Assembly: GCA_029008005.1 (NCBI GenBank)
Contig: JAQXIX010000009.1
Coordinates: 1 to 54,173, forward strand
Direction of reading: 5' to 3'
DNA length: 54,173 nt
DNA from: Bacillota bacterium
GTDB taxonomy: Bacteria > Bacillota > Clostridia > Peptostreptococcales > Anaerovoracaceae
This document shows positions 36,785 to 45,651 of this stretch, piece by piece. The position numbers and the translations under genes are program-made. The notes under the pieces were generated by a model. That model did no database searches, was not told the origin of the DNA, and saw only the letters and a list, made by a program, of their open reading frames with translations. Position 1 is the first letter of the stretch, and every line of letters begins with the position of its first letter.

Positions 36785-36809
36785 TACACTAGGTAATGGG
36801 ATGGTGATA
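36779..36809 (+). promoter_or_regulatory. Candidate TetR operator upstream of the bile salt hydrolase gene
   Basis: CATTAC (36782-36787) and GTAATG (36793-36798) form a perfect 6-bp inverted repeat with a 5-base centre, overlapping the predicted -10 and start point. An outer pair TATCA (36779-36783) and TGATA (36805-36809) widens the symmetry. A site here would block initiation. Confidence 0.45.
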
Positions 36810-36823
36810 TATAGGTAACTGAT

Positions 36824-36867
36824 AAAAAACAGCTGCAGTGTTCACTGAACATCTGCGGCTGTTTTTT
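36824..36867 (+). terminator. Long terminator-like hairpin in the bile salt hydrolase leader
   Basis: AAAAAACAGC pairs with GCTGTTTTTT, and the inner part continues for ten more pairs with one bulged base and one G-U, closing on a 3-base loop. The final T6 makes it a typical intrinsic terminator. Only 18 bases separate it from the next start codon, so no promoter fits in between; it is either the end of fumarase-tetR or an attenuator of the gene behind it. Confidence 0.8.
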
Positions 36868-36885
36868 GAAAAAAGGGGGAGCAAA

Positions 36886-37863
36886 ATGTGTACGGCAGTA
36901 ACATATAAGACAAAAGATTTTTATATGGGAAGAAATCTCGATTATGAATTTTCGTATGGTGAGGAGGTCGCGGTAACTCCAAGAAACTTTTCGTATGATT
37001 TTCGCCATGACAGAAATGCTGATTCTCGTTATGCCATAGTGGGGATGGCTCATATTGAAGACGGATATCCGTTATACTATGATGCTGTCAACGAACAGGG
37101 GGTAGGCATGGCGGGACTGAATTTCGCAGGAAACGCTTTATATGGAAGACACAACAGTGAGAAGAGAAACGTTGCCCAGTTTGAGATTATACCGTGGATA
37201 CTGAGTCAGTGCGGAAATCTGGAGCAGGTGAGAGGGCTGCTGGAAGATACGAATATTACTGATGATGCTTTCAGCAGCAGCCTGCCTCCCTCTCAGCTTC
37301 ACTGGATTATTGCAGATGAAACAGGTGCAATAACTCTTGAAAGTACAGAAAAAGGATTAAAAGTATATGAAAACACAGCAGGTGTGCTTACAAATAACCC
37401 TCCTTTTGACATGCAGATGATGTACTTGAATAATTTTATGGGTTTATCGCCAAAGCAGCCTGATAATCGTTTTTCGGAGGAGCTTGAACTTAATCACTAC
37501 AGCCGCGGAATGGGAACAATGGGGCTGCCGGGAGACCTTTCGTCTTCTTCAAGATTCGTTAAAGCTTCATTCGTGAGAGCCAATTCCGTATCAGGCAGTG
37601 ATGAGATGAGCAGTGTCAGTCAGATGTTTCACATTCTGGCATCTGTTGAGCAGCAGAAAGGGTGTTGTGAAGTAAGCGAAGGCAAGTATGAATACACTAT
37701 ATATTCTTCCTGCTGGAATGCCAGACGAGGCATATATTATTATACAACTTATGACAGGCATATGATATCGGCAGTTAATATGCATGCCGAGGATCTTGAC
37801 GGAAAAGAAATCGTTACATATCCACTGATGGAGGGGGATCATATTCTTATGCAGAATTTGTGA
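36886..37863 (+). CDS. bsh: Choloylglycine hydrolase family protein, probable bile salt hydrolase
   Basis: Ntn hydrolase expected to cut the amide bond of glycine- or taurine-conjugated bile acids; relatives are penicillin V acylases. The start at 36886 (325 residues) is required because the catalytic cysteine must be residue 2 (MCTAVTY) and be exposed by removal of Met; AAGGGGGAG precedes it. Visible are MGRNLDYE (Arg16, Asp19), NEQGVGMAGLNF (Asn), LTNNPPFDMQM (Asn), and the bile-salt-type MGTMGLPGDLSSSSRF with the late arginine in SFVRAN. These last motifs favour bile salt hydrolase over penicillin acylase. No signal peptide, so cytosolic. Confidence 0.88.
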   Translation: MCTAVTYKTKDFYMGRNLDYEFSYGEEVAVTPRNFSYDFRHDRNADSRYAIVGMAHIEDGYPLYYDAVNEQGVGMAGLNFAGNALYGRHNSEKRNVAQFEIIPWILSQCGNLEQVRGLLEDTNITDDAFSSSLPPSQLHWIIADETGAITLESTEKGLKVYENTAGVLTNNPPFDMQMMYLNNFMGLSPKQPDNRFSEELELNHYSRGMGTMGLPGDLSSSSRFVKASFVRANSVSGSDEMSSVSQMFHILASVEQQKGCCEVSEGKYEYTIYSSCWNARRGIYYYTTYDRHMISAVNMHAEDLDGKEIVTYPLMEGDHILMQNL

Positions 37864-37887
37864 AAAATGACGTAAAAACAAAAAAAC

Positions 37888-37916
37888 TTGCCTTTATTAC
37901 TCGCAGGTGATATCAT
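37888..37916 (+). promoter_or_regulatory. SigA promoter of the CYTH gene
   Basis: TTGCCT (37888-37893), 17 bases, TATCAT (37911-37916), 38 bases before the start codon. Confidence 0.65.
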
Positions 37917-37954
37917 AGCACGGTATGTATTTCTAACTTTTAGAGGAAGGTGCT

Positions 37955-38572
37955 ATGGAAATTGAGCTTAAATACAATATTCCCGGGGAGAATATTGAGA
38001 AGGCAATATGGGAAAACGAACTGTTTTCTCAATACGAAGAAGAAGGATCCAGAGAAGAAGTAATGCTGGATAACCTGTATTTCGACACTGAAGAATGCGA
38101 TCTTGAAAAAAATGAGATAGCTTACAGAATAAGGTGTGAGAAAGACAGGCTGGTGGCGTCCCTTAAGTGGAAGGGACACAGCGAAGACGGACTTCATGTC
38201 AGAGAAGAGATAAATGTTCCTGTTACAAGCAGCGAACCGGATCCGGAGGTTTTTGAGGAAAGCAAGGTCGGAAGCGAATTCATGGAACTGGTTGACGGGA
38301 AGGAACTGAAATGTTTCATGGAAATGAAGGTCTTCAGAAGAAGGTTCAGAATCGACGTTGATGATGCTATTTTCGAGATTTCACTTGACAGTGGAGAAAT
38401 GATTACCGAAAAGGGCAATGCCGAAATACATGAAGTCGAAGTGGAACTGTTTTCAGGTGACACAGACAGTCTCGTGAAGGTAGGAAATCTTCTTCAGGAG
38501 AAATACGGACTTGAACCGGAAGATAAAAGTAAATACGCACGTGGAATAGAGCTTATAAAGAGACATAAATAA
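37955..38572 (+). CDS. CYTH domain protein (triphosphate tunnel family)
   Basis: A 205-residue protein of the CYTH superfamily, which includes inorganic triphosphatases, thiamine triphosphatases and class IV adenylate cyclases. The hallmark ExExK is at residues 2-6 (EIELKY). Alternating charged strands follow: LDNLYFDTEECDL, YRIRCEKDRLVASLKWKG, RRRFRIDVDD, EISLDSGEM and EVEVELFSGD, lining the expected tunnel with Arg, Lys and Glu. AGAGGAAGG precedes the start. It is a single-gene unit between a promoter and a terminator that overlaps its stop codon. Substrate not predictable; simple triphosphatase activity is most likely. Confidence 0.9.
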   Translation: MEIELKYNIPGENIEKAIWENELFSQYEEEGSREEVMLDNLYFDTEECDLEKNEIAYRIRCEKDRLVASLKWKGHSEDGLHVREEINVPVTSSEPDPEVFEESKVGSEFMELVDGKELKCFMEMKVFRRRFRIDVDDAIFEISLDSGEMITEKGNAEIHEVEVELFSGDTDSLVKVGNLLQEKYGLEPEDKSKYARGIELIKRHK

Positions 38573-38590
38573 CAATGTCTCTTTTTCTTT
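38559..38590 (+). terminator. Terminator of the CYTH gene
   Basis: AGAGACAT pairs with ATGTCTCT across an 8-base loop containing the stop codon, followed by TTTTCTTT. Confidence 0.75.
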
Positions 38591-38616
38591 ACTTTATGCC
38601 GATTACACAGTATAAT
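38588..38616 (+). promoter_or_regulatory. SigA promoter of tig
   Basis: TTTACT (38588-38593), 17 bases, perfect TATAAT (38611-38616). It abuts the CYTH terminator and lies 41 bases before tig. Confidence 0.7.
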
Positions 38617-38657
38617 ATAAAGAGTTATGCGCAAATTATTTAGGAGGAAGAACATAA

Positions 38658-39941
38658 ATGAAGTCAACACTAATTTCAAAAGAAAATAACGAAGTAAAAT
38701 TCAAGATGGAAATCACAGCAGAAGAATTCGAAAATGCTGTTGTAAAGGTTTACCAGAAGGAAAAGGACAAGTTTGAAATCGACGGTTTCAGAAAAGGTAA
38801 AGCACCGAGAAGTCTTATTGAGAAGAGATATGGTGAAGGCATATTCTTCGAAGATGCAATCAATAATCTTTTCAGCCTTAATTACCCTCTGGCTGTAGAT
38901 GAACTGGATCTTGACATTATCGATTACCCAAGAACAGAATTCGGTCAGATTAAAAAGGGTGAAGGATTCGAAATCACAGTAACAGTATCAGTATACCCTG
39001 AATTCGAGGTTAAAGATTATACAGGTGTTGAAATCGAAAAGGTTTCAGGCGAAGTGACAGATGAAGATCTCGAAAGAGAAATGAAGAACCTGGCAGACAG
39101 AAATTCAAGAATGGTCGAGGTTGACAGACCTGCGCAGGATGGAGATATGGTTCTCATTGATTATGCCGGTTTCGTAGGTGATGATCAGTTTGAAGGCGGT
39201 ACTGCAGAGAGACAGCCGCTCAAGCTTGGATCCGGTACATTTATTCCGGGATTTGAAGAACAGCTTATCGGAGCAGTTAAGGGCGAAGAAAGAGACGTTA
39301 AGGTTACTTTCCCTGAACAGTATCATTCAGAAGATCTGGCAGGCAAGGATGCAGTATTCAAGTGCAAAGTTCACGAAATCAAGGAACAGGAAATTCCTGA
39401 GCTTGATGATGACTTCGCTAAGGATGTAAGTGAATTTGATACTCTCGAAGAACTGAAAGCATCAAAGAGAGAAGATCTGGCCAAGGCAAAGGCAGCTCAG
39501 GCTGAAAGCTCAATGAAGAACAGTGTTATCGAGAAGGTATTCGAAGCAAACGATATCGATGTTCCGGAAGTTATGGTTCAGAGTGAAATCGACAGCATGA
39601 TCAGTGAATTCGATCAGCAGCTGAGAGCACAGGGAATGGATATTCAGAGCTACTTCCAGTATATGGGACAGGATCAGAATACATTCAGAGAACAGCTTAG
39701 AGAAGATGCATTAAAGAGAACAAAGACAAGAATGATCGTAAGCAAGATTGCCGATCAGGAAGACTTCGAAGTTACAGAAGAAGAAGTAAAAGAAGAACTC
39801 GAAAAGATGGCAGCAATGTACGGTCTCGAAGTTGAAAAGCTTACAGAAATGATTGGAGTACAGAACCTCAGCGCAATCAGAGGAGACATCAAAATCAGAA
39901 AAGCAATTGACTTCATGTTCGAAAAGGCAGTGATTAAATAA
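38658..39941 (+). CDS. tig: Trigger factor
   Basis: Ribosome-bound chaperone and peptidyl-prolyl isomerase that receives nascent chains at the exit tunnel. The 427 residues give all three domains: ribosome-binding N-terminus with the signature FRKGKAPRSLIEKRYG (about 44-59), FKBP-type isomerase domain (about 160-245, GDMVLIDYAGFVGDDQFEGG), and long helical C-terminal arms. AGGAGGAAG precedes the ATG. It heads the tig-clpP-clpX-lon run, a common Firmicute arrangement, with its own promoter. No CtsR site was recognised upstream. Confidence 0.98.
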   Translation: MKSTLISKENNEVKFKMEITAEEFENAVVKVYQKEKDKFEIDGFRKGKAPRSLIEKRYGEGIFFEDAINNLFSLNYPLAVDELDLDIIDYPRTEFGQIKKGEGFEITVTVSVYPEFEVKDYTGVEIEKVSGEVTDEDLEREMKNLADRNSRMVEVDRPAQDGDMVLIDYAGFVGDDQFEGGTAERQPLKLGSGTFIPGFEEQLIGAVKGEERDVKVTFPEQYHSEDLAGKDAVFKCKVHEIKEQEIPELDDDFAKDVSEFDTLEELKASKREDLAKAKAAQAESSMKNSVIEKVFEANDIDVPEVMVQSEIDSMISEFDQQLRAQGMDIQSYFQYMGQDQNTFREQLREDALKRTKTRMIVSKIADQEDFEVTEEEVKEELEKMAAMYGLEVEKLTEMIGVQNLSAIRGDIKIRKAIDFMFEKAVIK

Positions 39942-39967
39942 GAAACAGATAAAAGGAGGTCCGGATT

Positions 39968-40549
39968 ATGGCATTAGTTCCTTATGTAGTTGAGCAGACC
40001 GGTGGCGGAGAAAGATCCTACGACATTTACTCAAGGTTGCTCAAAGATAGAATAATATTCATAGGAGAAGAGATAAACGAGCATATTGCCAGTCTTGTTG
40101 TGGCACAGCTTCTCTTTCTGGAAGCCGAAGATCCGGATAAAGACATTAATCTCTACATAAACAGCCCCGGCGGTTCAGTAACCGCCGGTATGGCTATTTA
40201 TGACACCATGAGATACATAAAGCCTGATGTTTCTACAATATGCATGGGTATGGCTGCAAGTATGGGAGCATTCCTTCTTGCCGGAGGTAAAAAGGGCAAG
40301 AGATTTGCGCTTCCAAATGCAGAAATAATGATACATCAGCCTTTGGGAGGAGTTCAGGGACAGGCGGAAGATATCAGAATACATGCTGACTGGATTGTGA
40401 AGACGAGAGAAAAACTCAACAGGATTCTCAGTGAAAACACAGGACAGCCGCTTGAAGTAATATCCGCCGATACAGACAGAGATAACTTTATGTCTGCAGA
40501 AGAGGCCTGCAGATACGGCCTGATAGACATGGTAATCAAGGACAGATAG
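39968..40549 (+). CDS. clpP: ATP-dependent Clp protease proteolytic subunit
   Basis: Serine peptidase that forms the two-ring degradation chamber used with ClpX. The 193 residues contain the catalytic triad contexts: Ser in [14 protein letters not shown] (about 97), His in [10 protein letters not shown] (about 122) and Asp in [13 protein letters not shown] (about 171), plus the substrate strand [26 protein letters not shown] lies before the start. It follows tig by 26 bases and precedes clpX by 11. Confidence 0.98.
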   Translation: MALVPYVVEQTGGGERSYDIYSRLLKDRIIFIGEEINEHIASLVVAQLLFLEAEDPDKDINLYINSPGGSVTAGMAIYDTMRYIKPDVSTICMGMAASMGAFLLAGGKKGKRFALPNAEIMIHQPLGGVQGQAEDIRIHADWIVKTREKLNRILSENTGQPLEVISADTDRDNFMSAEEACRYGLIDMVIKDR

Positions 40550-40560
40550 GGAAATCACAG

Positions 40561-41835
40561 ATGGATAAATATAACGAAAATAACGAACTTCGCTGTTCAT
40601 TCTGCGGCAGACCGCAGAGTCAGGTAAAGCGTCTGATCAGCGGAGCCGGTGTATATATATGTGATGAATGCGTCGAAGTATGCGCGAATATACTTGAGGA
40701 TGAAAGGCGTTTGGAGAAATCCGGCAAATCGTCGGGCAAGCCTGCGGGAGGCAGGATACCGAAGCCTGCGGAAATCAGAGATACGCTGGACGATTATGTA
40801 ATAGGACAGGAGGATGCTAAGAAAGCACTTGCTGTTGCAGTTTACAATCATTACAAGAGAATTAATTTCGGAGATTCGGGAGACGATGTAGAACTTCAGA
40901 AGAGTAATATTGTAATGGTCGGTCCTACAGGATCGGGCAAGACACTGCTTGCACAGACCTTAGCGAGAATTCTTGATGTTCCTTTCGCAATAGCCGATGC
41001 GACAACAGTTACGGAAGCAGGTTATGTAGGAGACGATGTAGAAAATATTCTGCTTCGACTCATACAGGCTGCCGATTACGATATCGAGAAAGCGCAGCGT
41101 GGCATCATTTATGTTGATGAAATCGATAAAATTGCCAGAAAGTCGGAAAATCCGTCGATAACAAGAGATGTAAGCGGGGAAGGCGTGCAGCAGGCACTGC
41201 TGAAAATGCTTGAGGGCACAGTTGCGGATGTTCCGCCTCAGGGAGGAAGAAAGCATCCTCAGCAGGAGTTCATTCAGTTTGACACGACAGAGGTGCTGTT
41301 CATATGCGGAGGAGCCTTTGACGGACTCGAGAAGGTTGTACAGAAACGTATCGGAGAGAAAGTAATCGGGTTCAACTCGAATGTTGATACAAATAAAGTA
41401 GAGAAAGAAGAAATACTGAAACATGCTCAGCCGGAGGACCTTATGAAGTATGGCCTGATTCCGGAAATCGTCGGAAGACTTCCTGTACTTGTTACACTTG
41501 AGGAGTTTTCTAAGGATGCGCTTGTTGACATTCTTACTAAACCGAAGAATGCACTCGTTAAACAGTACAAGAAGCTGATTTCCATGGATGGTGTTGAGCT
41601 TGAGGTCAGAGATGATGCAATAGAAGCAATTGCGGACAAAGCACTTGAAAGAAAAACGGGGGCAAGAGGTCTGCGCGGCATCATGGAAAAAATAATGACG
41701 AATGTGATGTATGATCTTCCGTCGAGAAAAGACGTAAAAAAATGTATAATAACAAGAGAAACCGTAGATGCGGAAAGAGAGCCAGAGCTTGTTTATGCTG
41801 AAACGGACCAGGAGACTACCGGGACGGCTTCATAA
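40561..41835 (+). CDS. clpX: ATP-dependent Clp protease ATP-binding subunit ClpX
   Basis: AAA+ unfoldase that feeds substrates to ClpP. The 424 residues show the N-terminal zinc domain (CSFCGRPQ and ICDECVEVC), [17 protein letters not shown], Walker A GPTGSGKT (about 124), Walker [12 protein letters not shown], the [19 protein letters not shown] pore and sensor region, and the ClpP-contact IGF loop (KVIGFNSN). The stop codon lies inside a hairpin. Ribosome site is modest (AGATAGGGAAATC). Confidence 0.98.
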   Translation: MDKYNENNELRCSFCGRPQSQVKRLISGAGVYICDECVEVCANILEDERRLEKSGKSSGKPAGGRIPKPAEIRDTLDDYVIGQEDAKKALAVAVYNHYKRINFGDSGDDVELQKSNIVMVGPTGSGKTLLAQTLARILDVPFAIADATTVTEAGYVGDDVENILLRLIQAADYDIEKAQRGIIYVDEIDKIARKSENPSITRDVSGEGVQQALLKMLEGTVADVPPQGGRKHPQQEFIQFDTTEVLFICGGAFDGLEKVVQKRIGEKVIGFNSNVDTNKVEKEEILKHAQPEDLMKYGLIPEIVGRLPVLVTLEEFSKDALVDILTKPKNALVKQYKKLISMDGVELEVRDDAIEAIADKALERKTGARGLRGIMEKIMTNVMYDLPSRKDVKKCIITRETVDAEREPELVYAETDQETTGTAS

Positions 41836-41847
41836 AGCCGTCTCTTT
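41821..41847 (+). terminator. Hairpin between clpX and lon
   Basis: GGGACGGCTT pairs with AAGCCGTCTC (ten pairs, one G-U) around loop CATA and is followed by TTT. It spans the clpX stop codon and lies 19 bases before lon, so lon must be reached by read-through or from an internal promoter that I do not see. Confidence 0.6.
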
Positions 41848-41865
41848 GACATAAATGGAGGTAAT

Positions 41866-44214
41866 ATGGAAGATAATATTAGAGAAAAAAAGATAACAGA
41901 ACTTGAATTCGTGGAACTTCCTATGATTCCGCTCAGAGGACTGTCCATTTTCCCGAATATGGTTCTTCATTTTGATATTGGCAGGGAAAAATCAATAAAC
42001 GCTTTGGAAAAAGCTATGGTAAATGACCAGTATGTTTTTCTTTCTTCTCAGAAAGACGAAAACGTTGAGCTGCCGACACCGAAGGATTTTTATAATACAG
42101 GAACCATTGTCAGAATCAAGCAGATGTTAAAACTGCCGGGAGATTCAATAAGAGTCCTTGTGGAAGGAATATCGAGAGGTGTCATTGAGGAAATTCTCTT
42201 TGAAGTTCCTTATTTTAAATGCAGAGTGAAGCCTTTGCCTGATGCTGAATGTGATGCAGACGATCCTGAAGCAGAAGCGCTTATGCGGACTGTATTGAAC
42301 AGCTTTGACAATTACGTGAGTATAAACAAAAATCTGCCGGCTGAAGTTTTTGCTTCAGTTGTAACGATAGATTCTCCGGGAAGAATGGCGGATGTTATCG
42401 GTTCTCATATTGATATGAAACTTGAAGATAAGCAGAAGCTTATTGAGATACTGGATCAGAAAGAAAGACTCAGTAAGCTTAACGAGCTGCTTCTTAAAGA
42501 AATCGAGATTCTCAATATTGAACATGATATTTCATCGAAAGTTAAAAACCAGATGGATAAGCATCAAAGGGAATATTACCTGAGAGAGCAGATCAGGGCT
42601 ATCCAGAGTGAACTCGGTGCAGGTGAAGATATAGATGATGAAGTTGCTTCTTTCAGGGAACAGCTTGAGAAGCTTGAACTGGCAGATGTTACAAGAGAAA
42701 AAATCGAAAAGGAAATAAGCAGATTTTCAAAGATGCAGCCGTCATCGGCCGAAGCGACTGTAAGCAGAACATATATAGAGACTGTTCTGGCACTGCCGTG
42801 GAATACCTTGAGTGAAGATAATCTCGATGTGGTAAGAGCAGAGAAAATTCTGAATGAGGATCATTACGGTCTGGAAAAGGTTAAAGAAAGAGTGCTCGAG
42901 TATCTGGCTGTTGTAAGCCTGTCAGAATCTCTCAAGGGACCTATTCTCTGTCTTGTCGGCCCTCCCGGAACAGGTAAGACTTCAATTGCGAAGAGCATTG
43001 CCAGATCTGTTGACAGAAAATTCGCCAGACTGTCACTGGGCGGTGTAAGAGACGAAGCCGAAATCAGAGGACACAGAAGAACATATATTGGAGCAATTCC
43101 GGGACGAATTATTAATGCCATAAAGGAATGCGGCACAAGAAACCCTGTGTTCCTCTTCGACGAAGTTGACAAGCTGGGATCCGATTACAAGGGTGATCCT
43201 GCTTCGGCTCTGCTTGAAGTGCTGGATCCGGAGCAGAATAAAGAATTCAACGATCATTTTCTGGAAGTTCCCTTCGACCTTTCACAGGTAATGTTTATTA
43301 CAACTGCGAATACGACAGAAACAATACCGGGGCCGCTGCTTGACAGAATGGAAGTAATTGAAGTAAGCGGTTATACGGAAGAAGATAAAGTAAGAATTGC
43401 GACTGAATATCTGGTTCCGAAGCAGATAAAGGAAAACGGTCTGAATAAAAAAATAATTACCTTTACAGAGAGTGGAATCAGAAGAATTATCAATAATTAC
43501 ACAAGGGAATCCGGAGTTCGAAATCTTGAACGTGAAATAGGCAATATATGCAGGAAGATTGCCAGAAAATACGTTGCCGGACAAATTGAAAAGGTCAGCA
43601 TAACAGCTAAACGCGTTGAGGAGCTTCTGGGAAAGAAGAGATTCCGTTTTGATGTAATAAAGGACAAGAAGGATGTTGGTGTTACGACGGGGCTTGCATG
43701 GACAGCTGTCGGAGGTGTTACTCTCTTTATTGAAACAACAGCTGTTCCGGGCAGCGGCAAGCTTGTGCTGACAGGACAGATGGGTGATGTAATGCAGGAG
43801 AGTGCGAGAGCCGGCATCAGTTACATTCGTTCAATGGCAGATAAACTCGGAATAGCTGAGGATTTTCATGAGAAGCTTGACCTTCACATTCATATTCCTG
43901 AGGGAGCAACTCCTAAGGACGGTCCTTCTGCAGGTGTAACTATGTGCACAGCAGTTATTTCAACGCTCACGGGTATTCCGGTCAGAAAAGATGTTGCGAT
44001 GACGGGAGAAATCACCTTGAGAGGCAGAGTTCTTCCGGTAGGCGGAATACGTGAAAAGGTAATGGCAGCCCACAGAGCGGGAATAAGAAAGGTTCTTATT
44101 CCCGCTGAAAATGAATCGGACATTCAGGACATTCCTGAGGCAGTCAGAGATGACATTGAATTTGTTCTTCTTCATAATGTGGAGGATGCTCTCAAACAGG
44201 TGCTGATTAAATGA
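41866..44214 (+). CDS. lon: Lon protease (LonA)
   Basis: ATP-dependent serine protease for damaged and regulatory proteins; cytosolic hexamer. The 782 residues hold the N-terminal LON substrate domain ([20 protein letters not shown]), a coiled region, the AAA+ module with Walker [10 protein letters not shown] (about 366) and Walker [13 protein letters not shown], and the protease domain with the catalytic serine in PKDGPSAGV (about 688) and lysine in [15 protein letters not shown] (about 731). Absence of a membrane insert makes this LonA rather than LonB. AATGGAGG precedes the start; the stop overlaps engB by four bases. Confidence 0.98.
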   Translation: MEDNIREKKITELEFVELPMIPLRGLSIFPNMVLHFDIGREKSINALEKAMVNDQYVFLSSQKDENVELPTPKDFYNTGTIVRIKQMLKLPGDSIRVLVEGISRGVIEEILFEVPYFKCRVKPLPDAECDADDPEAEALMRTVLNSFDNYVSINKNLPAEVFASVVTIDSPGRMADVIGSHIDMKLEDKQKLIEILDQKERLSKLNELLLKEIEILNIEHDISSKVKNQMDKHQREYYLREQIRAIQSELGAGEDIDDEVASFREQLEKLELADVTREKIEKEISRFSKMQPSSAEATVSRTYIETVLALPWNTLSEDNLDVVRAEKILNEDHYGLEKVKERVLEYLAVVSLSESLKGPILCLVGPPGTGKTSIAKSIARSVDRKFARLSLGGVRDEAEIRGHRRTYIGAIPGRIINAIKECGTRNPVFLFDEVDKLGSDYKGDPASALLEVLDPEQNKEFNDHFLEVPFDLSQVMFITTANTTETIPGPLLDRMEVIEVSGYTEEDKVRIATEYLVPKQIKENGLNKKIITFTESGIRRIINNYTRESGVRNLEREIGNICRKIARKYVAGQIEKVSITAKRVEELLGKKRFRFDVIKDKKDVGVTTGLAWTAVGGVTLFIETTAVPGSGKLVLTGQMGDVMQESARAGISYIRSMADKLGIAEDFHEKLDLHIHIPEGATPKDGPSAGVTMCTAVISTLTGIPVRKDVAMTGEITLRGRVLPVGGIREKVMAAHRAGIRKVLIPAENESDIQDIPEAVRDDIEFVLLHNVEDALKQVLIK

Positions 44215-44813
44215 TAGTAAAAAAATCCGAATTGGAATGTGTTGCTGTAAGGTCGGAACAGTATCCCGGTCAGGATAAAGCCGAAATTGCCTTTGCGGGA
44301 AGATCTAATGTAGGTAAATCTTCACTGCTTAATCTTATTACGGGAAGAAAAAAACTGGCACGTGTAAGCGGAAATCCCGGCAAGACGAGAACCATAAACT
44401 TTTATCTGATAAATGATGATTTTCGCATTGTGGATCTGCCCGGATACGGGTATGCGAAGGTAAGCAGATCAATTTCCGAAAGCTGGGGAAAGATGATGAG
44501 TGATTATCTTGAGAACAGGCCGAATCTTGTTAGGGTTGTGCAGCTTGTTGATATTCGTCATACTCCTTCGGCTCAGGATGTGGAAATGTATGAATATCTG
44601 CGACATTTCGGCTTATCGGGAATAGTGGTCGCCACAAAAGCAGATAAGATATCATCAAACCAGAGACAGAAAAATATAAGCAATATCAGGAAAACCTTAG
44701 GCATGAGTGAAGAGGAAGTGGTTGTTCCCGTTTCCGCACTGAAGAAAACAGGACAGGATAAACTGCTGGAGGAAATTGAAAATGCAATTTTTGAGTTTCA
44801 GGGTACTTGCTAA
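44211..44813 (+). CDS. engB: Ribosome biogenesis GTPase YihA/EngB (YsxC)
   Basis: Essential GTPase acting in late 50S subunit assembly. The 200 residues contain G1 [12 protein letters not shown] (about 30-41), G2 [12 protein letters not shown]3 [11 protein letters not shown] and G4 TKADKIS. Start overlaps the lon stop (ATGA), so the two are coupled, and the lon-engB pair is widely conserved. The 3' end overlaps the DUF1232 gene. Confidence 0.97.
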   Translation: MIVKKSELECVAVRSEQYPGQDKAEIAFAGRSNVGKSSLLNLITGRKKLARVSGNPGKTRTINFYLINDDFRIVDLPGYGYAKVSRSISESWGKMMSDYLENRPNLVRVVQLVDIRHTPSAQDVEMYEYLRHFGLSGIVVATKADKISSNQRQKNISNIRKTLGMSEEEVVVPVSALKKTGQDKLLEEIENAIFEFQGTC

Positions 44814-45126
44814 AAGAATAAAAGCAATACGTTTTATGATGGTCGATAAAACAGTGCCGAAGAGAAAAAAAGCTCTGATCGTTATCGGAATACTATATCT
44901 GCTGTTTCCGATCGATTTAATTCCGGCACTGGTATTTCCTCTGTCGCTGATTGATGATCTGATTGTTTGGGCACTTATTTTGTGGTACTTAAGCAGCGAA
45001 CTTGACAAATACTGGCTGGGAGAAAAAACAAAGGATTTTTCCCGGAAATACAGTAGTGATAAAGTGGTTGATGACGTTGAATTTGAAGTTGAAGACGGAG
45101 AAGAACAGGAGAAGAAAGATGCATAA
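44782..45126 (+). CDS. DUF1232 (YkvA-like) small membrane protein
   Basis: A 114-residue protein with the DUF1232 core IGILYLLFPIDLIPALVFPL, whose PIDLIP motif is diagnostic, and a following hydrophobic SLIDDLIVWALILWYL. It probably inserts into the membrane; function unknown. The tail is acidic (EFEVEDGEEQEKK). I start it at ATG 44782, nine bases after GGAGG inside engB; a TTG at 44776 is too close to that site. Its end overlaps hpt by eight bases. Confidence 0.82.
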   Translation: MQFLSFRVLAKRIKAIRFMMVDKTVPKRKKALIVIGILYLLFPIDLIPALVFPLSLIDDLIVWALILWYLSSELDKYWLGEKTKDFSRKYSSDKVVDDVEFEVEDGEEQEKKDA

Positions 45127-45649
45127 GGATACTATCGGAACAGTCTTGATTACACAGGAACAGATTAATGCAAAAGCAACAGAAATAGGAAAGCAGATTA
45201 CAGAAGATTTTGCAGGCGAGGAGATTGTTCTCGTAGGAATTCTCAGAGGTGCTGTTCTGTGGATGGCCGACATAATGAAAAACGTTAATCTGGATACTAT
45301 AATTGACTTTATGGCTGTAAGCAGTTACGGAGCTGCAACAAAAACATCGGGAGTTGTCAAGATAAACAAAGACCTTGATACGGATATCGAAGGAAAGACA
45401 GTAATTATTGTTGAGGATATAATAGACTCAGGGGTTACGCTGAATTACCTTATGGGATATCTGGAAAGCAGAGGTGCGAAGACAGTAAAAATCTGCACTC
45501 TGCTCGATAAACCTGAAGGAAGAAGAGTGGATATCAATGTGGATTACATCGGATTCACAGTAGATGACAGGTTTATTGTTGGATACGGACTCGATTTCGA
45601 TCAGAGGTACAGGAATCTGCCGTATATTACATGGCTTAAGGAAGAATAA
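45119..45649 (+). CDS. hpt: Hypoxanthine phosphoribosyltransferase
   Basis: Salvages hypoxanthine and guanine to IMP and GMP with PRPP. The start at 45119 (MHKDTIGTVL, 176 residues) matches family length and has CAGGAGAAG upstream; the frame is open 117 bases further but that part is the DUF1232 gene read in another frame. Motifs: VGILRGAVLWMADI, DFMAVSSYG, the PRPP loop VIIVEDIIDSGVTL and the C-terminal VGYGLDFDQRYRNLPYI. Confidence 0.96.
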   Translation: MHKDTIGTVLITQEQINAKATEIGKQITEDFAGEEIVLVGILRGAVLWMADIMKNVNLDTIIDFMAVSSYGAATKTSGVVKINKDLDTDIEGKTVIIVEDIIDSGVTLNYLMGYLESRGAKTVKICTLLDKPEGRRVDINVDYIGFTVDDRFIVGYGLDFDQRYRNLPYITWLKEE

Positions 45650-45651
45650 CA

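Noticed and set aside
36838-36885. Longer start for the bile salt hydrolase at 36838
   Set aside because: It would begin inside the terminator hairpin and move the catalytic cysteine away from residue 2, which the family requires.
45002-45118. N-terminal extension of Hpt
   Set aside because: The extra 39 codons are the DUF1232 gene read out of frame, and the family start with a ribosome site is at 45119.
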